From Macrotis lagotis (Eukaryota > Chordata > Mammalia > Peramelemorphia > Peramelidae): 64,000 nucleotides of DNA. Positions within the stretch are counted from its first letter, which is position 1. Each line of letters begins with the position of its first letter. The notes under the pieces are model-generated. The model did no database searches. It worked only from the letters and a program-made list of their open reading frames with translations, and was not told the DNA's origin. The stretch spans positions 141,777,128 to 141,841,127 of the forward strand of contig NC_133663.1 of assembly GCF_037893015.1 (NCBI RefSeq). The letters run 5' to 3'. Shown here piece by piece: positions 1 through 11,675 of the stretch. The position numbers and the translations under genes are program-made.

Positions 1-765
1 GCTGAATTTGAGGAATACAGCATATCTGAAATATTGTGTTCATTTTTTGGAACCTCATTTTGGAAATAACTAAAATTGAAGTATGCAGAAGAAAGGATAA
101 CCTGGATGATGAAATTACTGAAGACTAGTTCATATGCATAAATGTCAGTTGATACAGATGGCCATATTTATCCTAGAGAAGACCTGAAGGTGGGGAATGC
201 AAGTTGGCTTCAAGATTTTGGAGAAGCATAACATTTAAGACATAGTACATTATTTTCTGGGTTCTCAGAGAACAGACCCTGAATTGAGACGCATGATGGT
301 ACTATTCTTGTGAATCTCTGAATTTATGATACACATTATTTTGTACTATATAGAACAGAGATGGGGAACTTCCAGTCTGTGGGTTGAATTGATCTGGTGT
401 GTCCAAGACAACCACATGCAGAACTCAAAATTCAATAAAACTAGGAGCTTTTTAGGTGGTGAATTAATTAATTTGGTAAGTTTAGCCGGTAATATGGTGC
501 CAAAATTGCATTGGCTGCCTTAGTATTTAAGATATCATCCACCATTGCAAGGTTTCAATTAGAGACTGGAGATTCATTTAGGGATGTTGAATAAATAATT
601 CTTGTATATGAAAAAAGAAAACAAATGATCTCTGAGTTCCTTTCTACTCCTTTAAATTTTGTGATTCTAATATCCTATTGCTCTGAAATAGATGAATAGG
701 TTATCAAAGAGTAGCAGTTCCAGTCTCCTCTCATTAACAATCAAAACAACATTGACAAACTCCTT
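1..765. other. AT-rich non-coding stretch
   Basis: No repeat family, splice-flanked exon or conserved protein reading is recognisable. Short ORFs here have no recognisable similarity. Nothing further can be said. Confidence 0.6.
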
Positions 766-924
766 GGGGCAGGTGGTGTAGTGTATCCACCCATCTGACC
801 CTGGAGTTAGGAGGCCCTGAGTTCAAATCCAAACTCAGACATTTACTAATTGCCTTGCTGTGTGACCCTGGGCAAGTCACTTAACCCAATTGCCTTAAAT
901 AACCAAATAAAAAAACAAACAAAC
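766..924 (+). mobile_element. tRNA-derived marsupial SINE
   Basis: The head GGGGCAGGTGGTGTAGTG and the B-box-like GAGTTCAAATCC give the Pol III promoter layout of a tRNA-derived SINE. The body contains GTGTGACCCTGGGCAAGTCA and an A-rich tail at about 908-924. It belongs to the same broad family as the other tRNA-SINEs here but is more diverged. No clear target-site duplication was found. Confidence 0.85.
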
Positions 925-1463
925 CCTCCTTCTTGTCTACCACTCTCCTATTTGTATTTGCCTTCCCATTAAAATGAAAGTGACCTGAGTATAGGGACCT
1001 CTTCGATTTCTTGAATTTGTATCTTTAATGCTTAATACAGTGGCTGGCATTTATACATATCTATATCTATATCCATACATATATAATTCCTTCATTAATC
1101 TAGTAATACATCACAGCTAATTATTTTTTAATGATATTCTAAATTCAGTTCCAAATACATTATCGGAGTGTAAGAGATGTCAACAATGTAAATACAAGAG
1201 GTTTTGAAAGTGAACATTTAAAAAATATTATTTGGATAGGGGTTTCCTCTGAATTTCTAGATTAAACTTCTAATCAATCTACTTCAGCTTTAGATTTGTA
1301 ATGTTGCTTGATAGATTTGGAAACAGGCTAATATCTATATTCCTAAATGACATATAACTTCTACCTTCTAGTAAAGCATATTAGAAAAAACAAACAAAAA
1401 ATAAGATAAATAGCTATTACCAAAACAAGTTTGTTATTTTATACTTAATGCAATGCTATTTGT
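925..1463. other. Non-coding stretch with a short TA/TC-rich patch
   Basis: Only a short, imperfect TATATC/TACATA-rich patch at about 1052-1085 stands out. No gene or recognisable repeat is seen otherwise. Confidence 0.55.
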
Positions 1464-1618
1464 TTTTCTTTTTTTTAGATTTTTCAAGGCAATGGGGTTA
1501 AGTGGCTTGCCCAAGGCCACAAGGCTAGGTAATTATTAAGTTTCTGAGGCCGGATTTGAACTCAGGTACTCCTGACTCCAAGGCCAGTGCTCTATCCACT
1601 GTGCCACCTAACCAGCCC
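1464..1618 (-). mobile_element. WSINE1-like tRNA SINE with target-site duplication
   Basis: Read on the minus strand, the element starts with a tRNA-like head (GTGGCACAGTGGATAGAGC), has a B-box-like GAGTTCAAATCC, then AATTACCTAGCC and GGCAAGCCACTTAACCCC, and ends in an A-rich tail. It is flanked by a 17-bp duplication with one mismatch, 1447-1463 and 1619-1635 (AATGCAATGCTATTTGT against AATGCAATGATATTTGT). This fixes both ends and shows L1-type retroposition. Confidence 0.93.
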
Positions 1619-1702
1619 AATGCAATGATATTTGTCTGATACAAATAACTTGAAAAAAATCTTAAGTTTCAGATAAGGAGATGTTTTACTTTGAAGGGGG
1701 TT

Positions 1703-1758
1703 CAATCATAGACATCAGTATGTTCTAACTTTGAATTCCTCACTGATGTCTATGATTG
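1703..1758. repeat. Perfect 17-bp inverted repeat (hairpin)
   Basis: CAATCATAGACATCAGT at 1703-1719 is the exact reverse complement of 1742-1758, with a 22-nt AT-rich spacer at 1720-1741. The arms neither extend inward nor outward. It lies outside the recognised SINEs. It could be a miniature DNA-transposon relic or a chance fold-back hairpin; no flanking duplication was seen. Confidence 0.85.
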
Positions 1759-2114
1759 TTTCAAATATCTACTCAAAGCAACAATATTATTAAGGGCCAC
1801 CAGGATACAAAATAATGTTGCACAGAGATTAAGTAAATAATGAAAGAAAAAGACAAGGGGGAAAAACAGTTTGGTACCGACTCATTCTCTTTTACTATGG
1901 GAATCATCTATATTTTGCAGAGGGTATACTTATAATTGCTTGCAAGTTTTACTTTTATTACTTAGATGGTTTGTGATCACATTTATGTGGTTTTCCTGTC
2001 CTGAGAGACTTTTGTCTGCTAGTTTCTTCATAGGAGGTACATCAATCCTGTTCATCCTGTTTTTCTTTTAATATATGAAAAAATAAGCATTTAAAAAATT
2101 TTTTCTCACTTAGT
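1759..2114. other. Non-coding stretch between two SINEs
   Basis: Apart from a 66-codon ORF without recognisable similarity, nothing is seen here. Confidence 0.5.
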
Positions 2115-2261
2115 ATTTTTTTTTTGTAAGGAAATTGGAGTTAAATGGCTTGCCCAAGGCCACACAGCTAGGTAATTATTAAGTATCTGAGAACAGATTT
2201 GAACCCAGGTACTCCTTACTCCAGGGCCGGTGATTTGTCTACTACGACACCTAGGCAGCCC
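2115..2261 (-). mobile_element. WSINE1-like tRNA SINE, older copy
   Basis: On the minus strand it has the same order as the 1464-1618 copy: diverged tRNA-like head (GTGTCGTAGTAGACAAATC), GGGTTCAAATCTG, AATTACCTAGCTG, GGCAAGCCATTTAACTCC and an A tail. Flanks TCACTTAGTATTTT and TCACTAAATATTTT look like a decayed target-site duplication. Confidence 0.88.
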
Positions 2262-4587
2262 TTCACTAAATATTTTCAGTAATGATAAGAATGATATTTT
2301 CTTCTTTATTTTGTTTTTGTAGAAACCCTTTGAATAGATTATTGCACTGTTTATATTGTTTCATATTTTAATTCTATTTCCAAAATAGTTTGTGATAAAA
2401 CAATAACTCTTTGCAACTTTTTTTCAATTTTAGCTAAGTAGATTTTTATGGTTATATAAAAACATTTATTAGATGAATTCATAAGATATTAATTGTTATA
2501 GTGTGATTTTTTGGTTATTTTCTGCAAATTGAATACACACTAATTAATGATGCTAAATGTAGGATGTACCAATATAATTGCTTTGCAAGGTTGAGTTATG
2601 TAATCAATGTCATTAAAATATAATCACAACTTATAAGGCAAATTTAACCAGCAAATTATGTCTAAAGGCTCGTTATTATATTTTTAAATTTCAAAATAAA
2701 ACCATTATTTTAAATGTAACAAAAAGCAAGCACAAAGAAACAATCTGTAGAAAACTTACATGTGGATATTTCAAAGGTGGAATACTATAAGACTATAATA
2801 AAATATAATTGGTTGCTAAGATGCTTACTTATGATATGTCATAAAATGACACCATAAAATTGTTCTTTCCTGGTTAAATGTTGGCTGTGTTTCTTGACAC
2901 TTTTTAATGTAGGAAAAGAAAGAAACATATTTTTAAAGATAATTATTTAATCCATTAGAATTTCAAACAGTGATGCTTATCACGCTTTAAACAAAGCAAC
3001 CAGAATCCAATAGTTATAATTAAAATCCTCTAAAAAACTGACATAAGGGTCAAGAGAAAAATTCCCAAAGGCCTTATTAATTTTATGCTCTTGTTATTTG
3101 AAGTACAATGGAACCTTTCAGAGTATTATTAATTGCTGCTTCTTATTTCATAGTGTACATCCAACTGTTTAATGACTGAAATATTAAGTCCACCAAAATT
3201 AGTAAGCAAAAACATTTCTTTTAATTGTGCTATAAGGAAAATTTCCCTTCTCAATCTCTTAAAAATAAATTATGACAACCATTCTTTGTTTGGTTTATTT
3301 TCTCCAATCTTTGTATGCTCACATTATATTCCTCAATAAATATTGAAAATGAAATAATAAACATATAATTTATATTATGTCAAAATCATTATTCAGTGTG
3401 TGAACAGAGTTCATTTTCACATAATATAAACATGATTTTAAATATTAAACTTAATTTAAATAAACCTTGAAATATAAATTCCAGGTCAATGAGAAATAAC
3501 CATCTACTTCTCTCTGTAATTAGTTCAGTAATTTATGGAATTCTGATTATTATTTTGAAAGCATTTGTTTCTAAAAAGCATAGGAAAATAAAAAATAAAG
3601 AAAAATAAAAGTATAAGTTAAACCTTTATTCAAACATATTCTTGGGAATTGATTAAATCCCCACACAGTCAATTCTATTTGTATCTTAAATTTTAAATAC
3701 TTGAACTATGTCATAGACAACCCAACTTTTATGCTCTTTTAACACTCTAAAGGGATTATCATATATTAGTATGATAGATTACTTAGAGATTTATCATGGC
3801 ACCAGAGCCAAAATTCATCACAAGCTTTTTGATTTTGGGGGAATTTAACCTTTGTCTCAGGCTAGAGGTCAAAGAAATAGTGAGCAATTCATTGACTTAA
3901 GGCAGTATAGGTGCCTTAAATAAAACAAACTTTGCAATTCTGTCTACAGACTATTATAGATTTCTAGACAAGTAGAACTGTTGATGTTATTTTAAAAGTT
4001 TTTAGTAGATAAATCCATGATATTAATTGATACAGTGCATTGGATATAATATGTGGCAAGGTGTATATACACATACATACATACAGCTATATATTTGCTA
4101 AAAATCACTTTTATTAGTCTAAGGTTCTTTCTTTTATTTATTTATTCTTATGTATATGTTTTATGTTTTATTTACCATATCATAACATATTAAATTTTAT
4201 TAGTTGAAATTTCTTGCTTGTTCTAATGTTTGTTTTTATTCTGAGTCAAGTCTTACCTAGGGCAATCAAGAACATTAGTTAAAAAAAATAACAAAAACAC
4301 TTAAGAATAATTTAAAAATAAACTATTAGTAAAGCAATTAAAAGAATAATGTTCAAAGTTAAACATTATTTTCATTTATCTCAATAATGACCATATCAAG
4401 AACTCAGGAAAATATTATAAGCTGAAGAAATTTAGGAATAATATGTTAGGCAATTTCCCCCCACCAAAAGATACTTCAAGGGACCAAAGACAAAACAAAA
4501 GAATAACAGCAATGACAATAAAAAGTTGTACAACCCAGGAACCCTCTCTTCATCTTTCATCACCAATAAGATGAAATTCTAGGGTAA
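2262..4587. other. 2.3 kb of AT-rich non-coding DNA
   Basis: Very AT-rich, with many TTTAAA and ATAT runs and stop codons in all frames at short spacing. No repeat family or exon is recognised. A diverged ancient repeat could be missed by eye. Confidence 0.5.
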
Positions 4588-4690
4588 ATTAGGTGGTGCT
4601 GTGAATACAGCAATGTTCCTGAAATCAGGAGGACCTGAGTTCAAATATGACCTCAGCCACTTAACTTAAAGGAAAAAAAATAACAAAAAA
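4588..4690 (+). mobile_element. Degenerate tRNA-derived SINE fragment
   Basis: Weak match to the SINE head: a diverged A-box region, then GAAATCAGGAGGACCTGAGT and the B-box region GAGTTCAAATATGACCTCAG, then CACTTAACTTAAAGG and an A-rich end. The central part of the element is missing. Confidence 0.6.
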
Positions 4691-5179
4691 GATTTTCATA
4701 AGAAGTAAAACTAGCATATATCTTCAAAATGTACTTTCAGAAAAGTTTTAAAAGAGGTACAGATAAAATAAAGATGAATGAGAATAGTAAACTGTTCCAA
4801 TCAGTACAAGTGTACAAAACATCACGTCCGAGAGTCTGAAAAGACTCAGAGTTAAGATTGTTTCAGTGAAATGTCAGCCTGACCTCTGATAAAGAGTCCA
4901 AAGTCAAGGATTTCTTAGCTCTGGAATGTGAGAATCACATTGAAGACAATAGTGAGCAGTAGGAACCTATAGAATGGCACAGTCAAAGTCATGTTTAGCT
5001 CTTCCTGAGTGACTTGCCAAAGGAGAGAGAACTCATGAAGTCAGTTCCTTGTGGAAAATTGTCCAAATTTCAAGAGATCAGTATAAAATCCTATATCCAG
5101 GCAGATATTTTAAGGACCATCAGCAGATCCTTCCAACTTTCCCATTGAGAATTTCACAACCATCAATCAATCAATCGGA
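4691..5179. other. Non-coding stretch
   Basis: No gene or repeat recognised. Contains a patch of ATCA repeats at its right edge (about 5160-5177). Confidence 0.5.
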
Positions 5180-5290
5180 AAAAGTTTATTAAATATCTAT
5201 TACATGTTAGGCACTGTATTATACCTCAGGGATTTAAATTAAAAAAAAACAATATCTACTCATAATGAATTTAAATTTTAATCTGGAGGA
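5180..5290. mobile_element. L2/MIR-type 3' relic
   Basis: TTTATTAAATATCTATTACA followed by GTTAGGCACTGTATTATACC resembles the well-known L2/MIR-family 3' motif (TTATTAAGTGCCTACTATGT..GGCACTG). The match is short and decayed, so the family is uncertain. Confidence 0.45.
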
Positions 5291-5473
5291 AAAGCAAATA
5301 CTTATGGAAGGATAAGGGACCTCCAAAAGGCAGTTCATATATAAGTTTCTTTTAAGATGTATCTCAACAAGTTAAGCTCTCCAGTAGACAAATATTGATT
5401 CAGGACTAAAAATCAGGTGGATATATAGATCTGGGATTTAAGTAAAGATATGATAATTAAAGCTGCAAAGCTA

Positions 5474-5560
5474 AGATATTAAAGAAAAAAGATATTAAAA
5501 ATATTAAAGGATATTAATTAGATATTAAAATAGATTAAGATATTAAAGATATTAAAAGAA
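5474..5560. repeat. Degenerate GATATTAAA tandem repeat
   Basis: About eight imperfect units of GATATTAAAG / ATATTAAAG occur in tandem. Simple low-complexity DNA. Confidence 0.7.
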
Positions 5561-6734
5561 AAAAAGGTGTGGAGTTAGAAAAGAAGAGGTCCAAGGACAG
5601 AAACTTGAAGTATACATATAGAGCAAGATGCTGATGCTGATCTGATAAAAGACATCCTAAAAGATTCAGGAATTATTCAGAAAAACTAGTTTTATAACAC
5701 TTTGTTGACAATAACTAGTGACTGTTTGTGGACCTGAACTTATTGGTGAGTAATTCTAGATTTCTGGAGAATATGGGAATGGTTTGTACAGTCACATACA
5801 ATTGACACAAAGAAAATGGAAAGAATCAGAATTGCATGCATATTGCTTTTTACAAACTAAAGAAAACTGGACATTGAAAAAGATTAAAAAGTAATGAAAG
5901 AAAAGCATCACAAGTCTAAATTTGCATTTATTTGTTTCTTCTCAAACATTTTTACATTTCTTTTTCTATGTGCTACATTAATAGTGAAAATGGTAAGCTG
6001 GTATTTCTTTATAATTTTTTGAGAAAAGTCATGCAGAGCTAGATTTTATACCAAATTACTATCAATTAGTAATCCACACCTAGAACAAGCACAAATATTC
6101 ATGATACTGAAGCTTTGGTCATTATCAAAATTCTCAGGATAGGTCCCAGGGGAATTAATGACCTTGAAAATTCAAACTTGCAAAGAAATAATATTCATGA
6201 TCTTTCACTTAGTTGACAATTCCAGGAAGAATAAGAGAGGGAAATAGGGTATTTTTATTCAAGGAAACTAGTAGATACTGAATTTAGCTAGATTTTGTAT
6301 GCCATTTGGTCATTATATGCTTCCACATTTTAAGGTAGAATGGTTGAACAAAAACTTGACTTGCAAATGCAAAATATATTGAATAGATAGATAAATTGCT
6401 CATTTACCATTATTTCAACTATGATTCTTGACTTTGTGCTGTGGTGATTTACCTCATATCAGAGTTCAAATTCTGAATAGAGTTTCATCATTTGTTTACC
6501 CAGTTCTACCAGGACAGGATTAAAAAAAAAACTGTTAATGGAAATCCTTCTCTCACAGGAGGACTCTAAAGTGTAGTATTCCTCATTTAACTGGAAAAAT
6601 GTTCCAAGATTTATAGTTCTCCTTTTCAGCAAGATTTACAGATCTTCTCTCCCTTCTTTAAGCAAAAGACCATGATCAAAGTGTTGCATTTGGAGTGGAT
6701 GAAGGTGAATGTGGAGGGGAATTTTTGCTCTTTT
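5561..6734. other. Non-coding stretch
   Basis: No recognisable repeat, exon or conserved reading frame. Moderately AT-rich. Confidence 0.5.
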
Positions 6735-6930
6735 CCTTTAATTTATTTTATTTTCACTTTTAATTTTCCCCGCAACTACATGCAAAAGCAAGTTTCAACA
6801 CTTACTTCCAAAACCTTGAGTTTCAAATTCTTTTCCTTCCTCCCCTCCCTCCATTGAGAAAGCAAATTATGTGGTGTAGCCATTTGTGGCCATGAAAAAC
6901 ATTACTACAGTCATAATGCGTGCACATGCG

Positions 6931-6988
<58 letters not shown>

Positions 6989-8945
6989 AAGAATGAGAAA
7001 AATCAAGAAAAATAAAGTGAGGGGGAAAAAAGTATCTTTCAGTCTGCAGTCAGACACCATCAGCTCTGTGTCTGGGATGGATAGCTTTCTTTATCATAAG
7101 TCCATCAGAGAAATTGATTCAGTGTTTTTTTCCCCCTACAATGGCTATTGTGAGCTGTATTTCCCTTCATTCTATCCCTCTACTCCTATTTGTTCTATTC
7201 TCTTTATTCTTTCACCTTGTCCCTCATCATAAGTGTGTTGCATCTGATGCTCTCTCATGATCTTAACTCTCTTCTATCACCTACAACCTACCTTCTATTC
7301 CCCCTGTCCTCTTTCTCCCATCTCTTTTCTCTCCTATTTTACTCTAGGATAAAATATTCTAAAGGTAGAAGCTGCTAAATCTAGTGTTTTTCTGATTGTA
7401 GCTCCATGATATTTAAATTATTTCTTTTGTGTCTGATTGTAAAAATTTTCCAAGGGAGTTCTGAAATTTGGATATAATATTCTTGGCAGTTTTCATTTGG
7501 GAACTCTTTCAGGAGGTAGATTCTTTCAGTTTCCATTTCATCCTTTACTTCTAGTATTTCAGGCCAGTTTTCCTGGATAACTTCTTAAAAAAATTAAGAC
7601 TAGTTCTTCTTTTGGTCATGGCTTTCAGGTAGTCCAATAATTTTCAAATTATCTCTCTTGGATCTGTTTTTCAGGTCAGTTGTTTTTCCAATGAGATATT
7701 TTTTTCATTTTATTCTAGTTTTTCATTCTTTTAGTTTTGTTTTATTATTCCATGATTTCTCGCAGCCATCAGCTTCCCTTAGCTCCATTCTACATTTTAA
7801 GAAATTATTTTCTTCAGGGAACTTTTGTATTTCCTTTTCCATCTGGCTAATTCTGCTTTTTAAGGCATTCTTCTCCTCATTGTACTTTTGAAAGCTTGTT
7901 CCATTTGAACCAAATTGGTTTTTAAGAAAGTATTTTCCTCAGTGTTTTTGGTATCTCCTTCACTAAGCTAAAGCCTTGGTTTTCATGATCTCATTTCTTT
8001 CCCAATTTTTTTCCACTTTCTGTAATTGATTTTCAAATATTTTTGAATTTTACAAAGCTTGAGAAAAATTCACATTGTTCTTGGAGGCTTTAAGTGTAGA
8101 AGTTTTGATTTTGTTATCTTCTTAATGTGTATTTTGATCTTTCACAGGACCAAATTGTCTATGGTCAGTTTTTTTCCCTTTTGCTATTTACTCAATTCCC
8201 AAGTCTATGACTTTATCTTAACTCTTTGTTAAGGGGTACCTCTGCTTCTAGGGTAGAGGACACATTGTCCCAAACTTTTGAGTTTTTTTGGCAGCTGTTT
8301 TCAGAGGCATCTATCCCTCAGGATGCAAGTTCTCAATTCCTCCAAGGTCTTATAAGAGGCTATGATTGCTCTTCTTGTCTTTGCTCTGCTCTGTGGATGA
8401 CTATAAGCACCCCTTTCTGCCTTGGAATCATGAAGAGGGAACCCCTGCTACACTTTTGGCAATTAAAGCTCCTTTTTCTTACCCTGAGATGCCAGACTGT
8501 GATCCAGATCTGAGTATAGGCAAAGCAATAGAGTCCTGCCTCAATGTTAGCAAGGAGACATCTGCAATCTTCCTGATCCCTTTAGCAGCTGCTGGGTGAT
8601 TCCCTGCAGGGTGACTCCTCAGGTTTGGTCCCCTGGGAGTTGGGTCTGTGCTGAGGCCTCTCTTGGACTGGACTACACTTTCACTCTGGTATGGCAGAGT
8701 TTTCCCACTACCATTCCCAATTGTCCTTGGTAATCCCTGGGCTGAGAGGCCTGGAAACCTTCCCCTCCCAAAACCCTGCTTATTTTCAAAGTTGTCTTGA
8801 GCTGGAAAACTTGTTTCACTCATTCTTTTTGTGGGCACTGTCACAGAATTTGATTAGAGTCATTATTTAAAGGGATTTGGAGAGGTTTGGGGGAGAGCTC
8901 ATGGGAATCCCTACCTTCACTCAGGTATCTTTGCTAGGGACCTCA
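6735..8945 (-). mobile_element. Internally deleted LINE-1 (5'UTR + ORF1 part joined to 3'UTR)
   Basis: Minus strand. The 5' end near 8945 is the L1 5'UTR type (antisense GAGAGGTTTGGGGGAGAGCT at 8881-8900). About 7380-8100 decodes, with breaks, to an ORF1p-like protein: a coiled-coil-rich part, then the RRM entry NLKIIGLPE near 7630 and an acidic stretch. It stops before the normal ORF1 C-terminal domain. Directly downstream (about 7375 to 6735) is L1 3'UTR sequence (GATGGACTTATGATAAAGAA, then a GGAGGGAGGGG polypurine patch and GAATTTGAAACTCAA). ORF2 is wholly absent. A sense ORF of 121 codons (8844-8479) lies in the 5'UTR part. Stops and frameshifts make it dead. Family: L1 is secure; the exact junction is inferred. 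Confidence 0.78.
6931..6984. repeat. (CG)n/(CA)n microsatellite
   Basis: CACGCGCGCG followed by 22 uninterrupted CA units to 6984. It sits inside the L1 3' region and is not represented in copy B, which starts downstream of it. Confidence 0.97.
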
Positions 8946-8993
8946 GAATTTTTGCTCTTTAAGAAAATACACATTATTTTGTTCTATTGATTT

Positions 8994-9120
8994 TTTTTTA
9001 GGTTTTTGCAAGGCAAATGGGGTTAAGTGGCTTGCCCAGGGCAGTGTCTGAGACCAGATTTGAACCCAGGTACTCCTGACTCCAAGGCCGGTGTTTATCC
9101 ACTGCGCCAACTAGCCTCCC
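8994..9120 (-). mobile_element. WSINE1-like tRNA SINE with internal deletion
   Basis: Minus strand: head GTTGGCGCAGTGGATAAACA, B box GGGTTCAAATCTG, then GGCAAGCCACTTAACCCC and TTTGCCTTGCAAAAACC with tail. The usual AATTACCTAGC block between B box and 3' end is missing, a deletion of roughly 20-25 bp shared with the copy at 49236. Flanks TTCTATTGATTT (8982) and TTCTATTAAATTT (9121) suggest the target-site duplication. Confidence 0.9.
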
Positions 9121-9133
9121 TTCTATTAAATTT

Positions 9134-9890
9134 TAAAATAAATAATCACTCATTTTTATAGTTAATTAATAGTCCTATATAATAGTTTATCATCACCAAG
9201 TTAGAAGTGCAAGAATATTATATAGAAGGTCTTTGCAAACATTGTCATTTTATATTTTCCTGCTGCTTATCAATTTGCTTAAGATATTGGAGCATTAAAA
9301 AAGAAGCAAATACATTCCCTTCCAGGGTGATCTTTGCAATTATCTGACCATGAAATTATATGTTGTGTGTTTAAAGATAAGGAAAGATGTCTCAGAATGT
9401 CAGATTTGTCAAACAAAGACTTAAAGACTATAAAATAACGGGTGCTATATTAGAAGTGATTTTTAAAATTAGTATATGCATTTTGATTTTTCTTTGTGAC
9501 TATTATAACCCCTTGTTTCCTTTAATAAACTAAAACATTTAGAAAAGTAAGGACTTTAGTACAACAATCTTTGCATCTGTTCATTCAAATTTATTCCATA
9601 TGCTTCATTATGTTTTCCTTCTACAAAAATCTTTGTGAAATATCATTATTCTGCAAAATTGATCTTTTGATTAGTAGGTAGAATTACTATATTCACAGGG
9701 TCTTCACTTAAAGAGATATTTTCTCCATTACTTACTAGTTACTCAGTTTTGTGCTTCTTTGAACTTCTCCATCATACCAGATATCTTCACCTATTTTTCA
9801 CACTTGCCCTGCTGTTCAGGTTCATTTTTTGTCTTAATTTATTTTTTTTGTTTGTTTGCTTTTTTACCTCAGTAATTAACAGTGTTTGGT
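9134..9890. other. Non-coding stretch
   Basis: No recognisable repeat or gene; short ORFs only, matched almost base for base in copy B. Confidence 0.5.
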
Positions 9891-9894
9891 ACAT

Positions 9895-9975
9895 AACAGA
9901 GAGGGGGAGGGAAATAAGATTGGGGGGAAATTGCAAAATTCAAAATACATAATATTTTTCACTCAAAAAAGAAAA
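9895..9975 (+). mobile_element. Short LINE-1 3' tail
   Basis: AGAGAGGGGGAGGGAAATAAG, then TTGCAAAATTCAAAATACAT and an A-rich end, resembles the last part of the L1 3'UTR seen at 25250-25335. Only the extreme 3' end is present. Confidence 0.55.
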
Positions 9976-10600
9976 CACTTCTCACAAAAATAAAGTCAGA
10001 TATATAAAGATACTTTTTCATGAAAAAAATTACACTCTGTTATCTAAAAAATCCCTGTTATCCAAAAATCAGACAATTCCATGATTAGGTACACTGCTTC
10101 TTTGAATCATGAAACAAATTGGCATATTTTTATGCACCTAAAGGTATACAACTTTTAAGATTTCACTGGTGAAATTTCAAAAGGTTCAAAGACAAGATAG
10201 GTGATGTCTCAGGATTCTTATTATGAAGAGGGAGTCAATAAGAAGGATGGGAGAATCTTGAAAGCAATTGTAATAAAATAGTGCCAAATAATTTTGATCA
10301 GGAAGAAAAAAGTGACCTATTATTTTTGATAACTATGCCTATGCTATTAAGAGATATTTATAAGATGGAATAAGGACAAAAATCTATGAAAATTTTTTAA
10401 AAAGAACCAAGTATCTTTAATGCTAAAAACAAGTAGAACTCTAGATTTGTGAAGCAAAACATGCTAACTAAGAAAGGAATGGTTCTCAAACAACAGTATT
10501 GAAGGTAAGAGAAACAAGGAAGGAAGAGATGCACTAAGTTGGGTAAAATGAAATAACAAATGGATAACAGAGAAAGGAGGCTTGATCAGTTGGTGTATAT
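9976..10600. other. Non-coding stretch
   Basis: Nothing recognisable. Copy B differs here by a 6-bp deletion near 50476 and several substitutions. Confidence 0.5.
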
Positions 10601-10606
10601 GTGTGT

Positions 10607-10650
<44 letters not shown>
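10601..10650. repeat. (TG)n microsatellite
   Basis: TG units interrupted once by AT. In copy B the same site carries a TA run followed by an uninterrupted TG run (50830-50900), so length and composition differ. Confidence 0.97.
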
Positions 10651-10652
<2 letters not shown>

Positions 10653-10699
10653 CTATAGATAATTTTTTTTCCTCTATGAAGGAAAATGAATTTGAAATT

Positions 10700-10870
10700 T
10701 CAGGGAGAGTATGATATAGTGGCAGATTCAAAAGACATTTCTAAGCTTGCCAGATATTTTCTGTGTTACATTGTTTGAGGTAACTTCTCTACATTCAATT
10801 TCTTCAATGATATCAGAAGGAAGTTGGATTAGATAGATTCTAAAGTACCCATAAATATAAATCTTCTATC
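10700..10870 (+). mobile_element. Old MIR/THER1-like SINE
   Basis: Diverged CORE-SINE layout: TATAGTGGCAGATTC head region, then TTACATTGTTTGAGGTAACT, CAATTTCTTCAATGATATCA and GGATTAGATAGATTCTAAAG, in the order of MIR/THER1 (..CTCAGTTTCCTCATCTG..GGACTAGATGATCTCTAA). Confidence 0.6.
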
Positions 10871-11225
10871 TGAAATGCATAAAAAGATAGTTAAAGTATA
10901 AATACTTGAAAAGACAGTAAAAAAGTTATCTTTAATAAGTTCAAATGCAAATAGGATAGATTACAATCAGAGTACTAAAACATAACAGATCAACTATCAA
11001 GTGATATTTTAAGAAGGTTGTTGAGCAAGCAAGGTATAAACTTTAAGAGAAGAAGCATCCCAATGTTTAAAGGGAAGAGAAAATAGAAAACCTTGACATT
11101 GATCCTTGGCAGGGGAAGAGGTCAATCTCATCTATCATTTAATCAGTGTTTATTGAGCACAAAGATATGACAAACCATCATATAGGTCCAAGTAGAATAA
11201 GTCATATAAACACAATCATGCTTTA
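10871..11225. other. Non-coding stretch
   Basis: No gene. A short TTTAATCAGTGTTTATTGAG at 11138-11157 recalls an L2/MIR 3' motif but is too short to call. Confidence 0.45.
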
Positions 11226-11360
11226 TTCTTGCTTGCTTTCTTCCTCCCTTCCTCCTCCCTCCCTAATAGCTTCCTCCCTTTTATTTTTCTACATTTTTCT
11301 ACCTTCCCCATTCCCTTTCTCTTCTCCTTCTTTCCTTTCCTTATTTTCTTTCAATGTTTT
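11226..11360. repeat. Pyrimidine-rich low-complexity tract
   Basis: Long CT-rich run on the plus strand (TTCCTCCCTTCCTCCTCCCT and similar), broken by a few TTTTATTTT blocks. It gives an 85-codon ORF whose central part is low-complexity Ser/Pro/Phe sequence; I do not regard that as a gene. Confidence 0.8.
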
Positions 11361-11489
11361 GGAACAAAATTTACAAGATTTTTATGATGTTATGCCTAGG
11401 TAGGTTAATTTAGAGGTTTTCAAATTGCTCTCTTTCATGTTTGTATCTTTAACATTTTTTTATCAATAAGTTGAATAACTAATTACACA

Positions 11490-11675
11490 GTAAACTTATT
11501 AAATTTGCAGATAATATAAAGCTGGTAGAAAGAACATAATGAGTGAAAAAAAATCACAATTAAAAATACCTAAACAGATTAGAACAATGGAGTGTGAAAC
11601 ATTTAGCAAGATGAAATTGAAAGGATATAAATGTAAAATTTTTTCCTATGAATACACAGACACACACACTCACAC
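11490..11675 (+). mobile_element. CR1/L3 reverse-transcriptase relic
   Basis: AAATTTGCAGATAATATAAA at 11501-11520 decodes to KFADNIK, matching the CR1/L3 catalytic motif FADDTKL; copy B reads FADD at this point. Downstream CAAGATGAAATTGAAAGGAT and AAATGTAAA follow the CR1/L3 order (AAGATGAAATTCAATAGGGATAAATGTAAA). Very old fragment. Confidence 0.7.

Noticed and set aside
8479..8844. 121-codon sense ORF in the L1 5'UTR, also open in copy B
   Set aside because: Most of the base differences between the two copies change amino acids (four replacements), the pattern of neutral drift, and it lies in 5'UTR sequence of a dead L1.
10534..10731. Thr/His-repeat ORF on the minus strand
   Set aside because: Translation of the (TG)n microsatellite.
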